Shown here in pieces: positions 6,587 through 12,297 of a stretch of DNA of 12,297 nt (its first letter is position 1; each line of letters begins with the position of its first letter). The notes under the pieces are model-generated. The model was not told the DNA's origin. It was given only the letters and a program-made list of their open reading frames with translations, and did no database searches. The position numbers were made by a program, and so were the translations under genes. Source of the stretch: an uncultured Lachnospiraceae bacterium (GTDB lineage: Bacteria; Bacillota; Clostridia; Lachnospirales; Lachnospiraceae); assembly GCA_902489645.1 (NCBI GenBank), contig CABUAW010000068.1, positions 1-12,297 of the forward strand. Reading direction: 5' to 3'.

Positions 6587-7429
6587 CTACTCCTGTATAA
6601 AGTTATCAATCAATCGCGTCTTTCCGATAAATACGGCAATGGCCACCAGAACCGGGCAGTCCACCGTATGATGAATCTCTATCGTATCCCATTTGACCAT
6701 TTCCACATAGTCAATCCGCGCCAGAGGCTCTTCGGAAATGATTCGTTTCATTTCGTCAAGCACCTTTTCGCCGTCCTTCTCGCCGGACTGAATCATGGCT
6801 TTTCCGGCGTTAATCGCACGGCTTAAAACCAGTGCGGCCTGCCGTTCCTGTGCGGACAAATAGGTATTTCTGGAGCTTTTTGCCAGGCCGTCAGCCTCAC
6901 GGATAATCGGACAGCCGACAACCTCCACATTGATATTCAAATCCCGGACCATCCGTCGGATAACCGCCAATTGCTGGGCGTCTTTTTCACCAAAGTAAGC
7001 CCTGTCCGGTGTGGCAATATTAAAAAGCTTATTCACAACCGTACATACGCCCCGGAAATGAATCGGACGGCTTTTCCCGCAAAGCTCTGCGGTCACACCG
7101 CTCATATTCACATAGGTCGTGAAATCTTTTGCATACATCTCGGAGACCTCCGGTGCAAAAATAAGAGCTGCCCCGGCATCTTCACAGAGAATACTGTCGG
7201 CGTTCAAATCTCTCGGATAACTCTCCAAATCTTCTGTCGGTCCGAACTGGGTCGGGTTGACAAATACACTGACAACAACCCGGTCATTTTCCTTTACCGC
7301 GCGTTCAATGAGGCTTTTATGTCCCTCGTGAAGATACCCCATCGTCGGCACCAGACCAACGCTCAAACCTTCTTTTTTCCACGCTTTGACCTGCGCTTTC
7401 ACGCCGGCCACTGTCTTTTCTATCTGCAT
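6587..7429 (-). CDS. panC: Pantothenate synthetase (pantoate-beta-alanine ligase)
   Basis: A 280-residue ligase that joins pantoate and beta-alanine with ATP through a pantoyl-adenylate. The nucleotidyltransferase HxGH motif is His34-Glu-Gly-His37 in PTMGYLHEGH, at the same numbers as in E. coli. FVNPTQFGP, FRGVCTVVNKLFNI, YFGEKDAQQL and the KMSKS-like AKSSRNTYLS follow in the usual order. I start at the ATG at 7429: AGGAGG lies 8 nt upstream and overlaps the panB stop (TAGGAGG). A GTG at 7432 is one codon earlier but only 5 nt from the ribosome site. It receives pantoate from the PanB/PanG products and beta-alanine from PanD, encoded on either side. Confidence 0.97.
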   Translation of the reverse strand: MQIEKTVAGVKAQVKAWKKEGLSVGLVPTMGYLHEGHKSLIERAVKENDRVVVSVFVNPTQFGPTEDLESYPRDLNADSILCEDAGAALIFAPEVSEMYAKDFTTYVNMSGVTAELCGKSRPIHFRGVCTVVNKLFNIATPDRAYFGEKDAQQLAVIRRMVRDLNINVEVVGCPIIREADGLAKSSRNTYLSAQERQAALVLSRAINAGKAMIQSGEKDGEKVLDEMKRIISEEPLARIDYVEMVKWDTIEIHHTVDCPVLVAIAVFIGKTRLIDNFIQE

Positions 7430-7441
7430 CACAATTGCCTC

Positions 7442-8269
7442 CTAGTATAACTTCTCAATCACTTCATTGGAAATGCCGTATCCGTGTTCAGCGGCCGGGA
7501 AAGCTCCCTCGCCAACTTCGTCAATATAGCTCTTAAATGCGCTCTTCATGGCTTCACCGATATTGGCATAACGCTTTACAAATTTCGGTGTGAAATCAGA
7601 GAACATGCCGAGCATATCCTGATATACAAGAATCTGCCCGTCACATCCGGCCCCGGCGCCGATACCGATGGTTGGCACGGAAACGGCCTCTGTGACCTTC
7701 TGGGCCAGAGCCGACGGTACGCACTCCAGAACCATGGCAAAAACGCCTGCCTCGGCAATGGCCTTTGCATCATTCAAAAGCTTCTGGGCCGCCGCCTCAT
7801 CCTTTCCCTGTACCTTGTATCCGCCAAAGGCATTGATGGACTGAGGCGTCAGTCCCAGATGTCCCATGACCGGAATTCCCGCCTGAACAATAGCTTTAAT
7901 CTGAGGAACCACCTCAACGCCGCCTTCCAGCTTCACCGCATTGGCCCGGCCCTCCTTCATCAGACGGCCTGCGTTATTCAAAGCGTCATAGACCGAACCC
8001 TGATAAGACATAAACGGCATGTCCACAACAACAAGGGCATTCTTTGCGCCCCGGGCAACCGCTGCGCCGTGGTGAATCATATCCTCCATCGTCACGGAAA
8101 TCGTATCCTCATAACCGAGAATAACATTTCCCAGAGAATCTCCGACAAGAATTCCGTTAATTCCGGCAGCATCCAAAAGACTTGCTGTCGAGTAGTCATA
8201 GGCTGTCAGCATGGACAGCTTCTTTCCTTCTTCCTTTGCCTTTCTAAAGGTTGCAACTGTGTTTTTCAT
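7442..8269 (-). CDS. panB: 3-methyl-2-oxobutanoate hydroxymethyltransferase
   Basis: A 275-residue TIM-barrel enzyme, the first committed step of pantothenate synthesis: it transfers a hydroxymethyl group from methylene-tetrahydrofolate to 2-ketoisovalerate, making ketopantoate. Metal ligands are visible at Asp44 (VGDSLGN) and Asp83 (VVDMPF). Substrate residues lie in AVKLEGG (111-117) and MGHLGLTPQS (135-144), and the catalytic Glu181 is in LECVPS. GIGAGAGCDGQILV (202-215) and the C-terminal HGYGI are also typical. The start ATG overlaps the stop of panG as ATGA, with GGAG about 7 nt upstream inside panG, a layout that usually means coupled translation. Confidence 0.97.
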   Translation of the reverse strand: MKNTVATFRKAKEEGKKLSMLTAYDYSTASLLDAAGINGILVGDSLGNVILGYEDTISVTMEDMIHHGAAVARGAKNALVVVDMPFMSYQGSVYDALNNAGRLMKEGRANAVKLEGGVEVVPQIKAIVQAGIPVMGHLGLTPQSINAFGGYKVQGKDEAAAQKLLNDAKAIAEAGVFAMVLECVPSALAQKVTEAVSVPTIGIGAGAGCDGQILVYQDMLGMFSDFTPKFVKRYANIGEAMKSAFKSYIDEVGEGAFPAAEHGYGISNEVIEKLY

Positions 8270-9123
8270 TTTACTTCTCCATTCCTTTCAAATATTTGGG
8301 ATAAACTGCTGTAATCCCGTTCCGGATGTTTCCGTTTTGCGATATCTGTCAGCACTTCCGACAATCGTATGTAAATTTCCCTTTCTTCCTGAGGCAGCAC
8401 ATTTAAATGCTTTTGAATCGTCTTTTTGTCCGCCCGCTCCACCGGTCCTGTCAAAGCGGCCGTCGTCCCTACGCTGGCTACCGACTGACAATTGTGAAGA
8501 AACAGCGGTCTTAAAGCCGCTTCGCCGCTCTCCCTGTCGAAACCGCAGTCCATCAAAAGATTGACCCCCGTTTCAAACAAAGCCGTCACCAGATTGCTGG
8601 CAAACACGGCGGCGCCATGATAAAGCGTCTTCTGTTCGGCCCGGATAATACGCACCGGATTTCCCAGATTTTCAAAAAAATCCTTCCAGAAACCGATATG
8701 GGCTTCCGCTCCTTCAATTGTAAAATACGCTTGAGAAATTTCCTGATACGATTGCGATTTGCTGTGAATCGCAAACAAAGGATGGATAGAATAACCAAAT
8801 GCTCCCATCTGGTCAATCTCAGAAAATACGGCGCTTGTCTCTACGCCGCTACAGTGACAAATAAACTTGCCTGTCAAAGAATATCGTTTTATAGAATTCC
8901 ATACACCTTCGATGGCCCCGTCCGGAACCGTCAAAAAGAGAGCATCACTAGACCCTACCAATTCTTCAAGTGTCTCGTAATACTTTGTATGTGTAAAAAG
9001 AGATGCCTGTCTGGCTGACTCTTCACTTCTGCTATAGTATCCGGATACACACACGTTGCGTTCCGACATGTATTTTCCCAGAGTAAAGCCAACTTTTCCT
9101 GCACCAACAAATCCTATTCTCAT
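8266..9123 (-). CDS. panG: Rossmann/DUF2520 protein, probable PanG-type ketopantoate reductase
   Basis: A 285-residue NAD(P)-binding protein. Residues 1-90 form a Rossmann fold with GAGKVG (7-12) as the GxGxxG dinucleotide loop, then LTVPDG (64-69) and HCSGVE (90-95). The C-terminal helical DUF2520 domain carries HPLFAIH (114-120), YHGAAVFASN (168-177) and LTGPVERAD (224-232). DUF2520 proteins beside panB were described as PanG, an alternative ketopantoate reductase in Francisella, with active orthologues reported in Enterococcus and Clostridioides. No PanE or IlvC gene lies nearby, so PanG fills the NADPH step between PanB and PanC. The start is the ATG at 9123, where the glycine-loop spacing fits and AAGGTGG lies close upstream. 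An in-frame ATG at 9168 has no clear ribosome site. It heads the operon. Confidence 0.85.
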   Translation of the reverse strand: MRIGFVGAGKVGFTLGKYMSERNVCVSGYYSRSEESARQASLFTHTKYYETLEELVGSSDALFLTVPDGAIEGVWNSIKRYSLTGKFICHCSGVETSAVFSEIDQMGAFGYSIHPLFAIHSKSQSYQEISQAYFTIEGAEAHIGFWKDFFENLGNPVRIIRAEQKTLYHGAAVFASNLVTALFETGVNLLMDCGFDRESGEAALRPLFLHNCQSVASVGTTAALTGPVERADKKTIQKHLNVLPQEEREIYIRLSEVLTDIAKRKHPERDYSSLSQIFERNGEVK

Positions 9124-9127
9124 CCCG

Positions 9128-9150
9128 ACCACCTTCTTTCCAAAGGTGAT
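9128..9150 (-). promoter_or_regulatory. Hairpin sequestering the panG ribosome binding site
   Basis: On the minus strand ATCACCTT (9150-9143) pairs with AAGGTGGT (9135-9128) across a TGGAAAG loop, 8 bp with one G-T pair. The 3' arm is the panG ribosome site AAGGTGG, ending 5 nt before the ATG at 9123. Folding would hide the site and lower initiation at the first gene of the operon. Confidence 0.55.
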
Positions 9151-9261
9151 GCTCCCACGGAATCCCATTCGCTCGCGATATAAGTTCCATTACGGATTCA
9201 AAGACTTAAATCCAGGATTTGCAAACAAGTTTAGTCGAAGTATGCCCAAAGGGCATGTCAC

Positions 9262-9288
9262 GGTATAGTTTCCTGAGGAATACTATCC
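9262..9288 (-). promoter_or_regulatory. 5'-terminal hairpin with two bulged adenosines
   Basis: On the minus strand GG-ATAGT-(A)-TTC pairs with GAA-ACTAT-(A)-CC around a CTCAG loop. The two As in brackets are unpaired, one on each strand (9281 and 9264). The hairpin lies at the predicted 5' end of the panG operon transcript. The published 'pan' RNA motif upstream of panB operons is also a stem with two conserved bulged As; whether this is a member cannot be decided by eye. Confidence 0.4.
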
Positions 9289-9294
9289 GCAATC

Positions 9295-9322
9295 ATTATA
9301 TCATATTTTAAACCTGTGTAAA
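9295..9322 (-). promoter_or_regulatory. Sigma-A promoter of the panG-panB-panC-panD-coaBC-coaX operon
   Basis: On the minus strand -35 TTTACA (9322-9317), a 16 nt spacer, and a perfect -10 TATAAT (9300-9295) preceded by TGA, an extended -10. The transcript should start at about 9290-9288. It is the only strong promoter seen ahead of the operon, and it faces away from the plus-strand Rpn promoter, whose -35 begins 49 nt away. Confidence 0.85.
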
Positions 9323-9370
9323 GTTAAAATTCTCACTATCTGCGTCAATTACTTCAAAGAAAGCCCCGGC

Positions 9371-9399
9371 TTGAAAAGACAAAAGATTTATGCTAGTAT
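9371..9399 (+). promoter_or_regulatory. Extended -10 promoter of the Rpn-family gene
   Basis: TTGAAA (9371-9376), a 17 nt spacer and TAGTAT (9394-9399) with TGC directly before it (extended -10). The predicted start near 9406 leaves a leader of about 30 nt. It gives the plus-strand gene its own expression, independent of the flanking minus-strand operons. Confidence 0.7.
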
Positions 9400-9436
9400 G
9401 AACATACAGAAATCATAAGGAAAGCGGATAGAAATT

Positions 9437-10240
9437 TTGACGGTAAGTGAAACAATAAACCGGAAACATCAGGAAGATTTGCAGCGTCTTAAAGGTTTCC
9501 GTCTCATGGACGATGATTTTCTTACAAAATGCTTTGAGAGTAATACAGAGTGCATTGAACTGGTATTAAGAATTGTACTGAATATGCCGGACTTGAATGT
9601 ACTGGATGTTCACACACAGGTATTTGTAGAAAATCTGCTGAACCGTTCTGTGAGATTAGATGTACTGGCAACAGATAATGCCGGGCGAAAATTTAACATT
9701 GAAATCCAACGTGCAGACAAAGGAGCCGGACGAAAAAGAGCACGTTACAACAGTAGCATGATGGACGCAAATCTTCTGAAAAAAGGCGATGATTTTGACA
9801 ATTTGCCGGAAACCTACGTTGTTTTCATAACTGAGAATGATGTAATGGGCAAAGGAAAGCCTTTATATCAAATTGAACGCTGTATACTGGAAACCAACGA
9901 AAGATTTGAGGATGGTACACATATTTTATATGTAAATGGAGCATATCGCGACGAATCACCAATCGGAAAATTAATGCACGATTTTTCCTGTACGAATCCA
10001 TCGGATATGTATTATGCCGTATTAGCAGACCGGGTAAAATTTTTCAAAGAAAGCAAGGAGGGAATTGCAGTCATGTGCAAGGTTATGGAAGATATGAGAA
10101 ACCAGACACTTAAAGAAGGTATGATGGAAGTTGCACTTCGCATGTTAAAAGCAGGAAAATATGCGTTGGATGAGATTGCTGCTATTTCTGGACTTTCTCT
10201 TGACGAAGTAAAGAAACTCAGTGCGGACAAAAGAACATAA
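9437..10240 (+). CDS. Rpn-family PD-(D/E)XK nuclease / putative transposase
   Basis: A 267-residue protein of the Rpn (recombination-promoting nuclease) / PDDEXK_2 'transposase' family, abundant in Lachnospiraceae genomes. The FRLMDDDFLTKCF start (21-33) is typical. The nuclease core shows Asp75 in VRLDVLA and Glu89-x-Gln91 in FNIEIQRAD, the D...ExQ variant of the PD-(D/E)XK site, followed by RKRARYNSSMMDA (99-111). The C-terminal LSLDEVKKL (253-261) resembles the short helical tail of many relatives. The start is a TTG at 9437 with only a weak ribosome site (AGCGG, 9 nt away), so translation may be poor. It is the sole plus-strand gene, seems more A/T-rich than its neighbours, and has its own promoter and terminator, which fits acquisition as a single-gene unit. 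No terminal repeats were seen. Confidence 0.85.
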   Translation: MTVSETINRKHQEDLQRLKGFRLMDDDFLTKCFESNTECIELVLRIVLNMPDLNVLDVHTQVFVENLLNRSVRLDVLATDNAGRKFNIEIQRADKGAGRKRARYNSSMMDANLLKKGDDFDNLPETYVVFITENDVMGKGKPLYQIERCILETNERFEDGTHILYVNGAYRDESPIGKLMHDFSCTNPSDMYYAVLADRVKFFKESKEGIAVMCKVMEDMRNQTLKEGMMEVALRMLKAGKYALDEIAAISGLSLDEVKKLSADKRT

Positions 10241-10256
10241 ATCATAATATTCACAC

Positions 10257-10297
10257 AGGCCGAGAATCTGGAAGCAGGTTCCCGGCCTTATTGTTTT
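10257..10297 (+). terminator. Intrinsic terminator of the Rpn-family gene
   Basis: AGGCCG (10257-10262) pairs with CGGCCT (10283-10288), extended inward past an A/C mismatch by GAATCT/AGGTTC (10264-10269 with 10276-10281, one G-T pair) around GGAAGC. TATTGTTTT follows. It starts 16 nt after the Rpn stop, and its T-run touches the last base of the convergent CcdA-TlpA stop codon. No T-run follows on the minus strand, so action that way would be weak. Confidence 0.88.
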
Positions 10298-11646
10298 CAA
10301 GGGGTTTCCACACTGTCGATGGTCTGCTGAATGATACTGCGAATCATATCTTCACTGAGACTTCCCGGCGCATAGCCATAGACATTGCCGTTTTTATCAA
10401 TCATAAATGTGGTCGGAAAGGCCTGAATTCCATAAGCCGCAAAAATCGTTCCGTCCAAATCCATAGCTACCGGATAGGTATAGCCATTTTCCGACAAAAA
10501 GCCCGCCACCTCTTCCTGGGGTACATCGCTGTTGTTCGGATGCTCGTCTGTTTTCGGATTTGCCACACCGAGAATAATTACATCGCCGCTGTTGCCTCCA
10601 TAGTCCTCGTAAACCTTTTGAATGTAAGGCATTTCCATCCGGCACGGCCCGCACCATGTGGCCCAGAAATTTAAGAAAACGGTCTTTCCTTTATATTCGG
10701 ACAAGGTGTGACTGTTTCCAAACTGGTCCGTCAATGTAAAGTCCGGCGCCGCCACTGTCTTCCTTTCGGAGCTTTCCGTTTCTTCGGCGGTTTCTCCAAC
10801 CGGCCCGCCTTCTGCGGAAGGCGCCTCTGTTCCCGTCACCGACCGGCCCGTTTCTGCAGTGGTCGTTTCCGCAGCGGTCGTTTCTGCGGCGGCCGACCCG
10901 CTCTGACCGCCTGCTCCAAAGCCGGACAGATAGCCCGTCAGGCCGTTCATCCACCCGGTCATGGTCATCACGCCCATAAGAATAAGCAAAACACCGCCGA
11001 TTTTGACCGTGTATTGAATCACCTGGCGTTTCCGGTTAAAGAAATCCAAAGCAGCCCCGGCAAAAATACCCACGGCAAGAAAAGGCAGAACAAAGCCCGC
11101 CATATAAACGCCGATTAAGGCAAAGCCCGCCGTGGCTGTCTGGGCCGAAGAAGCCATCAATAATACGCTGGCCAGCACCGGGCCGACGCATGGCGTCCAG
11201 GCAAAACTGAAAGTAAAGCCCAAAATCAAAGCCATCAGAGGTCCGAAGGTCTTTCCTTCCATAGAAAACGGCAGGCGATGCGTCTGTTCCATGGACTGGG
11301 ATTTCCCGAAAAGGCCCAATTGATAAAGGCCAAAACCAATCATTATCAGACCGCCAATCCGGGTAAACCACACCTTATTTCCGCTAAAAAACCGTCCAAT
11401 CGCCGTAAAACCAAGGCCCAGCAAAACAAAGGCAAAACCGATGCCCAGGATAAAGAAAAGGGTATGAATCAACACCCTTTTTCTCGGGTAGGAAACGTTT
11501 CCGTTTTCATCTGTCCGATACATGCCGCCGGCCAGATAACTGATATATAATGGTACCAGTGGCAAAATGCACGGTGAAAAAAAGCTGAGTAATCCCTGTA
11601 TAAACACTGTAATGAAGGGTATTCCCGTTTCAATATTCAGATTCAT
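10297..11646 (-). CDS. CcdA-TlpA fusion: membrane thiol-electron carrier with thioredoxin domain
   Basis: A 449-residue fusion. Residues 1-235 are a CcdA (short DsbD-type) membrane domain with about six helices. They carry the paired cysteines Cys26 in FFSPCILPLVPLY and Cys153 in AWTPCVGPVL that pass electrons from cytoplasmic thioredoxin. Residues about 245-297 are a low-complexity Ala/Thr/Glu/Gly linker. Residues about 298-445 are a TlpA/ResA-like thioredoxin fold with the WCGPC active site (Cys332, Cys335) and the cis-Pro at Pro411 in AFPTTF. The thioredoxin part should face outside, reducing exported protein disulfides or methionine/peroxide-type substrates; the partner is unknown. No cytochrome c gene is nearby. 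The ATG at 11646 has AGGGGA about 7 nt upstream. It starts 32 nt after pyrC on the same strand and may be co-transcribed with it. Confidence 0.92.
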   Translation of the reverse strand: MNLNIETGIPFITVFIQGLLSFFSPCILPLVPLYISYLAGGMYRTDENGNVSYPRKRVLIHTLFFILGIGFAFVLLGLGFTAIGRFFSGNKVWFTRIGGLIMIGFGLYQLGLFGKSQSMEQTHRLPFSMEGKTFGPLMALILGFTFSFAWTPCVGPVLASVLLMASSAQTATAGFALIGVYMAGFVLPFLAVGIFAGAALDFFNRKRQVIQYTVKIGGVLLILMGVMTMTGWMNGLTGYLSGFGAGGQSGSAAAETTAAETTTAETGRSVTGTEAPSAEGGPVGETAEETESSERKTVAAPDFTLTDQFGNSHTLSEYKGKTVFLNFWATWCGPCRMEMPYIQKVYEDYGGNSGDVIILGVANPKTDEHPNNSDVPQEEVAGFLSENGYTYPVAMDLDGTIFAAYGIQAFPTTFMIDKNGNVYGYAPGSLSEDMIRSIIQQTIDSVETP

Positions 11647-11678
11647 AAAGTCTTCCCCTGTATATGCATTACTTTCAT

Positions 11679-12297
11679 TTAATCTCTGTATACAATTTTT
11701 CCGTTACAAATCGTATATTTCACTTTTCCCTGCAGCGTTTCGCCGATAAACGGCGAGTTGGAAGCCTTGGATTTAAAGTGTTCGCCAACCGTCCAGGTCT
11801 CCTCTTCATCAAAAATAACCAAATCGGCCTTGCCGCCCACTGCCACATAGCCCGCATCCAGATGATAGAGGTTTGCCGGATTGGTGGTCAATTTTTCAAG
11901 GAAGTGGGATAAACTCAGATATTCCGGCTTTACAAGATTCGTAATGCCAAGCGCCAGCGCTGTCTCCAATCCAATCATTCCGCTCGGTGCGGATTTCATA
12001 TCCTTCGCCTTTTCTTCCGCACTATGAGGTGCATGGTCTGTCGCAATATAGTCAATCGTATCATCCATCAAACCATGAATAATGGCCTGCCGGTCCTCCT
12101 CCGTGCGAATCGGCGGATTCACTTTGGCAAGGGTTCCCCGGGCCAGAACCGCTTCCTCCGTCAACGAAAAATGCTGGGGCGTTGCTTCGGCATGAATATT
12201 CTTTCCAAGCGCTTTCATGGCCCGGACAATAGCCACCGATGTCCCGCTGCTGATATGCTGAATATCAATTGAAGCCCCTGTACTTAACGCCAGGGCG
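11679..12297 (-). CDS. pyrC: Dihydroorotase, C-terminal half (5' end beyond the window)
   Basis: Partial: the frame is open to the right edge, giving about 205 visible residues of a class I dihydroorotase of around 425. The enzyme closes carbamoyl-aspartate to dihydroorotate in pyrimidine synthesis, using a zinc centre. From the edge inward: QHISSGTSV, whose His14 is a likely metal ligand (visible numbering), HAEATPQHFSL with His42, KVNPPIRTEEDR (58-69) and IATDHAPHS with the catalytic Asp87. The typical PSGMIGLETALAL substrate loop and a GGKADLVIFD tail strand follow. A GTG at 12236 could be mistaken for a start, but the 20 in-frame codons upstream of it encode family-typical sequence (IDIQHISS). 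The stop at 11679 lies 32 nt before the CcdA-TlpA start. Confidence 0.94.
   Translation of the reverse strand, partial: ALALSTGASIDIQHISSGTSVAIVRAMKALGKNIHAEATPQHFSLTEEAVLARGTLAKVNPPIRTEEDRQAIIHGLMDDTIDYIATDHAPHSAEEKAKDMKSAPSGMIGLETALALGITNLVKPEYLSLSHFLEKLTTNPANLYHLDAGYVAVGGKADLVIFDEEETWTVGEHFKSKASNSPFIGETLQGKVKYTICNGKIVYRD

Larger units (their letters stand above)
9124..9289 (-). ncRNA. Structured 5' leader of the panG operon (candidate cis-regulatory RNA)
   Basis: From the predicted transcript start (about 9289) to the panG ATG is an untranslated stretch of about 165 nt, long for this genome's other leaders. It holds a hairpin with two bulged As (9288-9262), a perfect 6 bp hairpin ATGCCC-TTT-GGGCAT (9256-9242), and a series of mutually complementary segments: AAATCC (9220-9215), GGATTT (9213-9208), GAATCC (9199-9194) and GGATTC (9165-9160). 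At its end is a hairpin over the ribosome site. This architecture allows exclusive folds, as in riboswitches, but no known riboswitch core was recognised. It could instead be part of a dispersed repeat. Confidence 0.45.

Noticed and set aside
7484..8314. Long plus-strand open frame opposite panB
   Set aside because: It lies antisense to panB, whose motifs are complete, and shows no ribosome site or recognisable protein features.
9124..9168. Longer panG start at ATG 9168
   Set aside because: It adds 15 residues before the Rossmann strand, has no clear ribosome site, and the ATG at 9123 has AAGGTGG at a suitable distance.
9241..9257. ATGCCCAAAGGGCAT as a terminator
   Set aside because: No T-run follows on either strand and the stem is only 6 bp. 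It is kept as part of the leader structure.
9400..10300. Terminal inverted repeats or target duplication around the Rpn-family gene
   Set aside because: I compared the flanks by eye and found no matching inverted ends or direct repeats; the downstream inverted repeat is the terminator.
1..12297. tRNA, rRNA or CRISPR array
   Set aside because: No cloverleaf-like or rRNA sequence and no regularly spaced repeats were seen; coding genes fill nearly the whole window.

Overview
The window looks like a chromosomal segment of an anaerobic Clostridia genome, probably Lachnospiraceae. This is judged from protein flavour only: type III pantothenate kinase, a DUF2520-type ketopantoate reductase, strong AGGAGG ribosome sites, a CcdA-TlpA fusion and an Rpn/PD-(D/E)XK 'transposase-nuclease'. 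No rRNA, tRNA, CRISPR array or insertion sequence was seen. Every gene but one is on the minus strand.

Right to left along the minus strand: (i) 12297-11679 is the C-terminal half of dihydroorotase PyrC, cut by the window edge, followed after 32 nt by a membrane CcdA-thioredoxin fusion (11646-10297). (ii) 9437-10240 is the only plus-strand gene, an Rpn-family PD-(D/E)XK nuclease with its own extended -10 promoter and intrinsic terminator. It sits as a single-gene island. (iii) 9123-4181 is a compact six-gene vitamin B5/coenzyme A operon, panG-panB-panC-panD-coaBC-coaX. It covers 2-ketoisovalerate plus aspartate to 4'-phosphopantetheine, apart from the housekeeping CoaD and CoaE steps. A near-consensus promoter (9322-9295) precedes a leader of about 165 nt with several hairpins, one of which covers the panG ribosome site. 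A long-stem terminator (4172-4125) ends the operon. (iv) 4070-3078 is a FrlB-like SIS-domain sugar-phosphate deglycase/isomerase, followed by a MurR/RpiR regulator (2973-2128) with its own consensus promoter. Then come a cytidylate-kinase-like P-loop protein (2052-1423) and a MATE exporter (1457-99) whose start overlaps the kinase. (v) 55-1 holds the first 18 codons of another gene, with a Cys-rich start typical of PflX-like radical SAM proteins.

In the B5/CoA operon, PanB makes ketopantoate, PanG is the likely reductase to pantoate, PanD makes beta-alanine and PanC joins the two. CoaX phosphorylates pantothenate and CoaBC adds and decarboxylates cysteine. Start and stop codons are adjacent or overlapping through most of the operon, so translation is probably coupled. 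In the SIS/RpiR block, the two promoters share an exact 10-mer, AATGTATTAA, at or beside the -10 region, which is a candidate operator for the RpiR protein.

The least explained items are the panG leader RNA, the shared 10-mer, and the unknown substrates of the cytidylate-kinase-like protein, the MATE exporter and the FrlB-like enzyme. All functions are read from sequence motifs; no searches were run.
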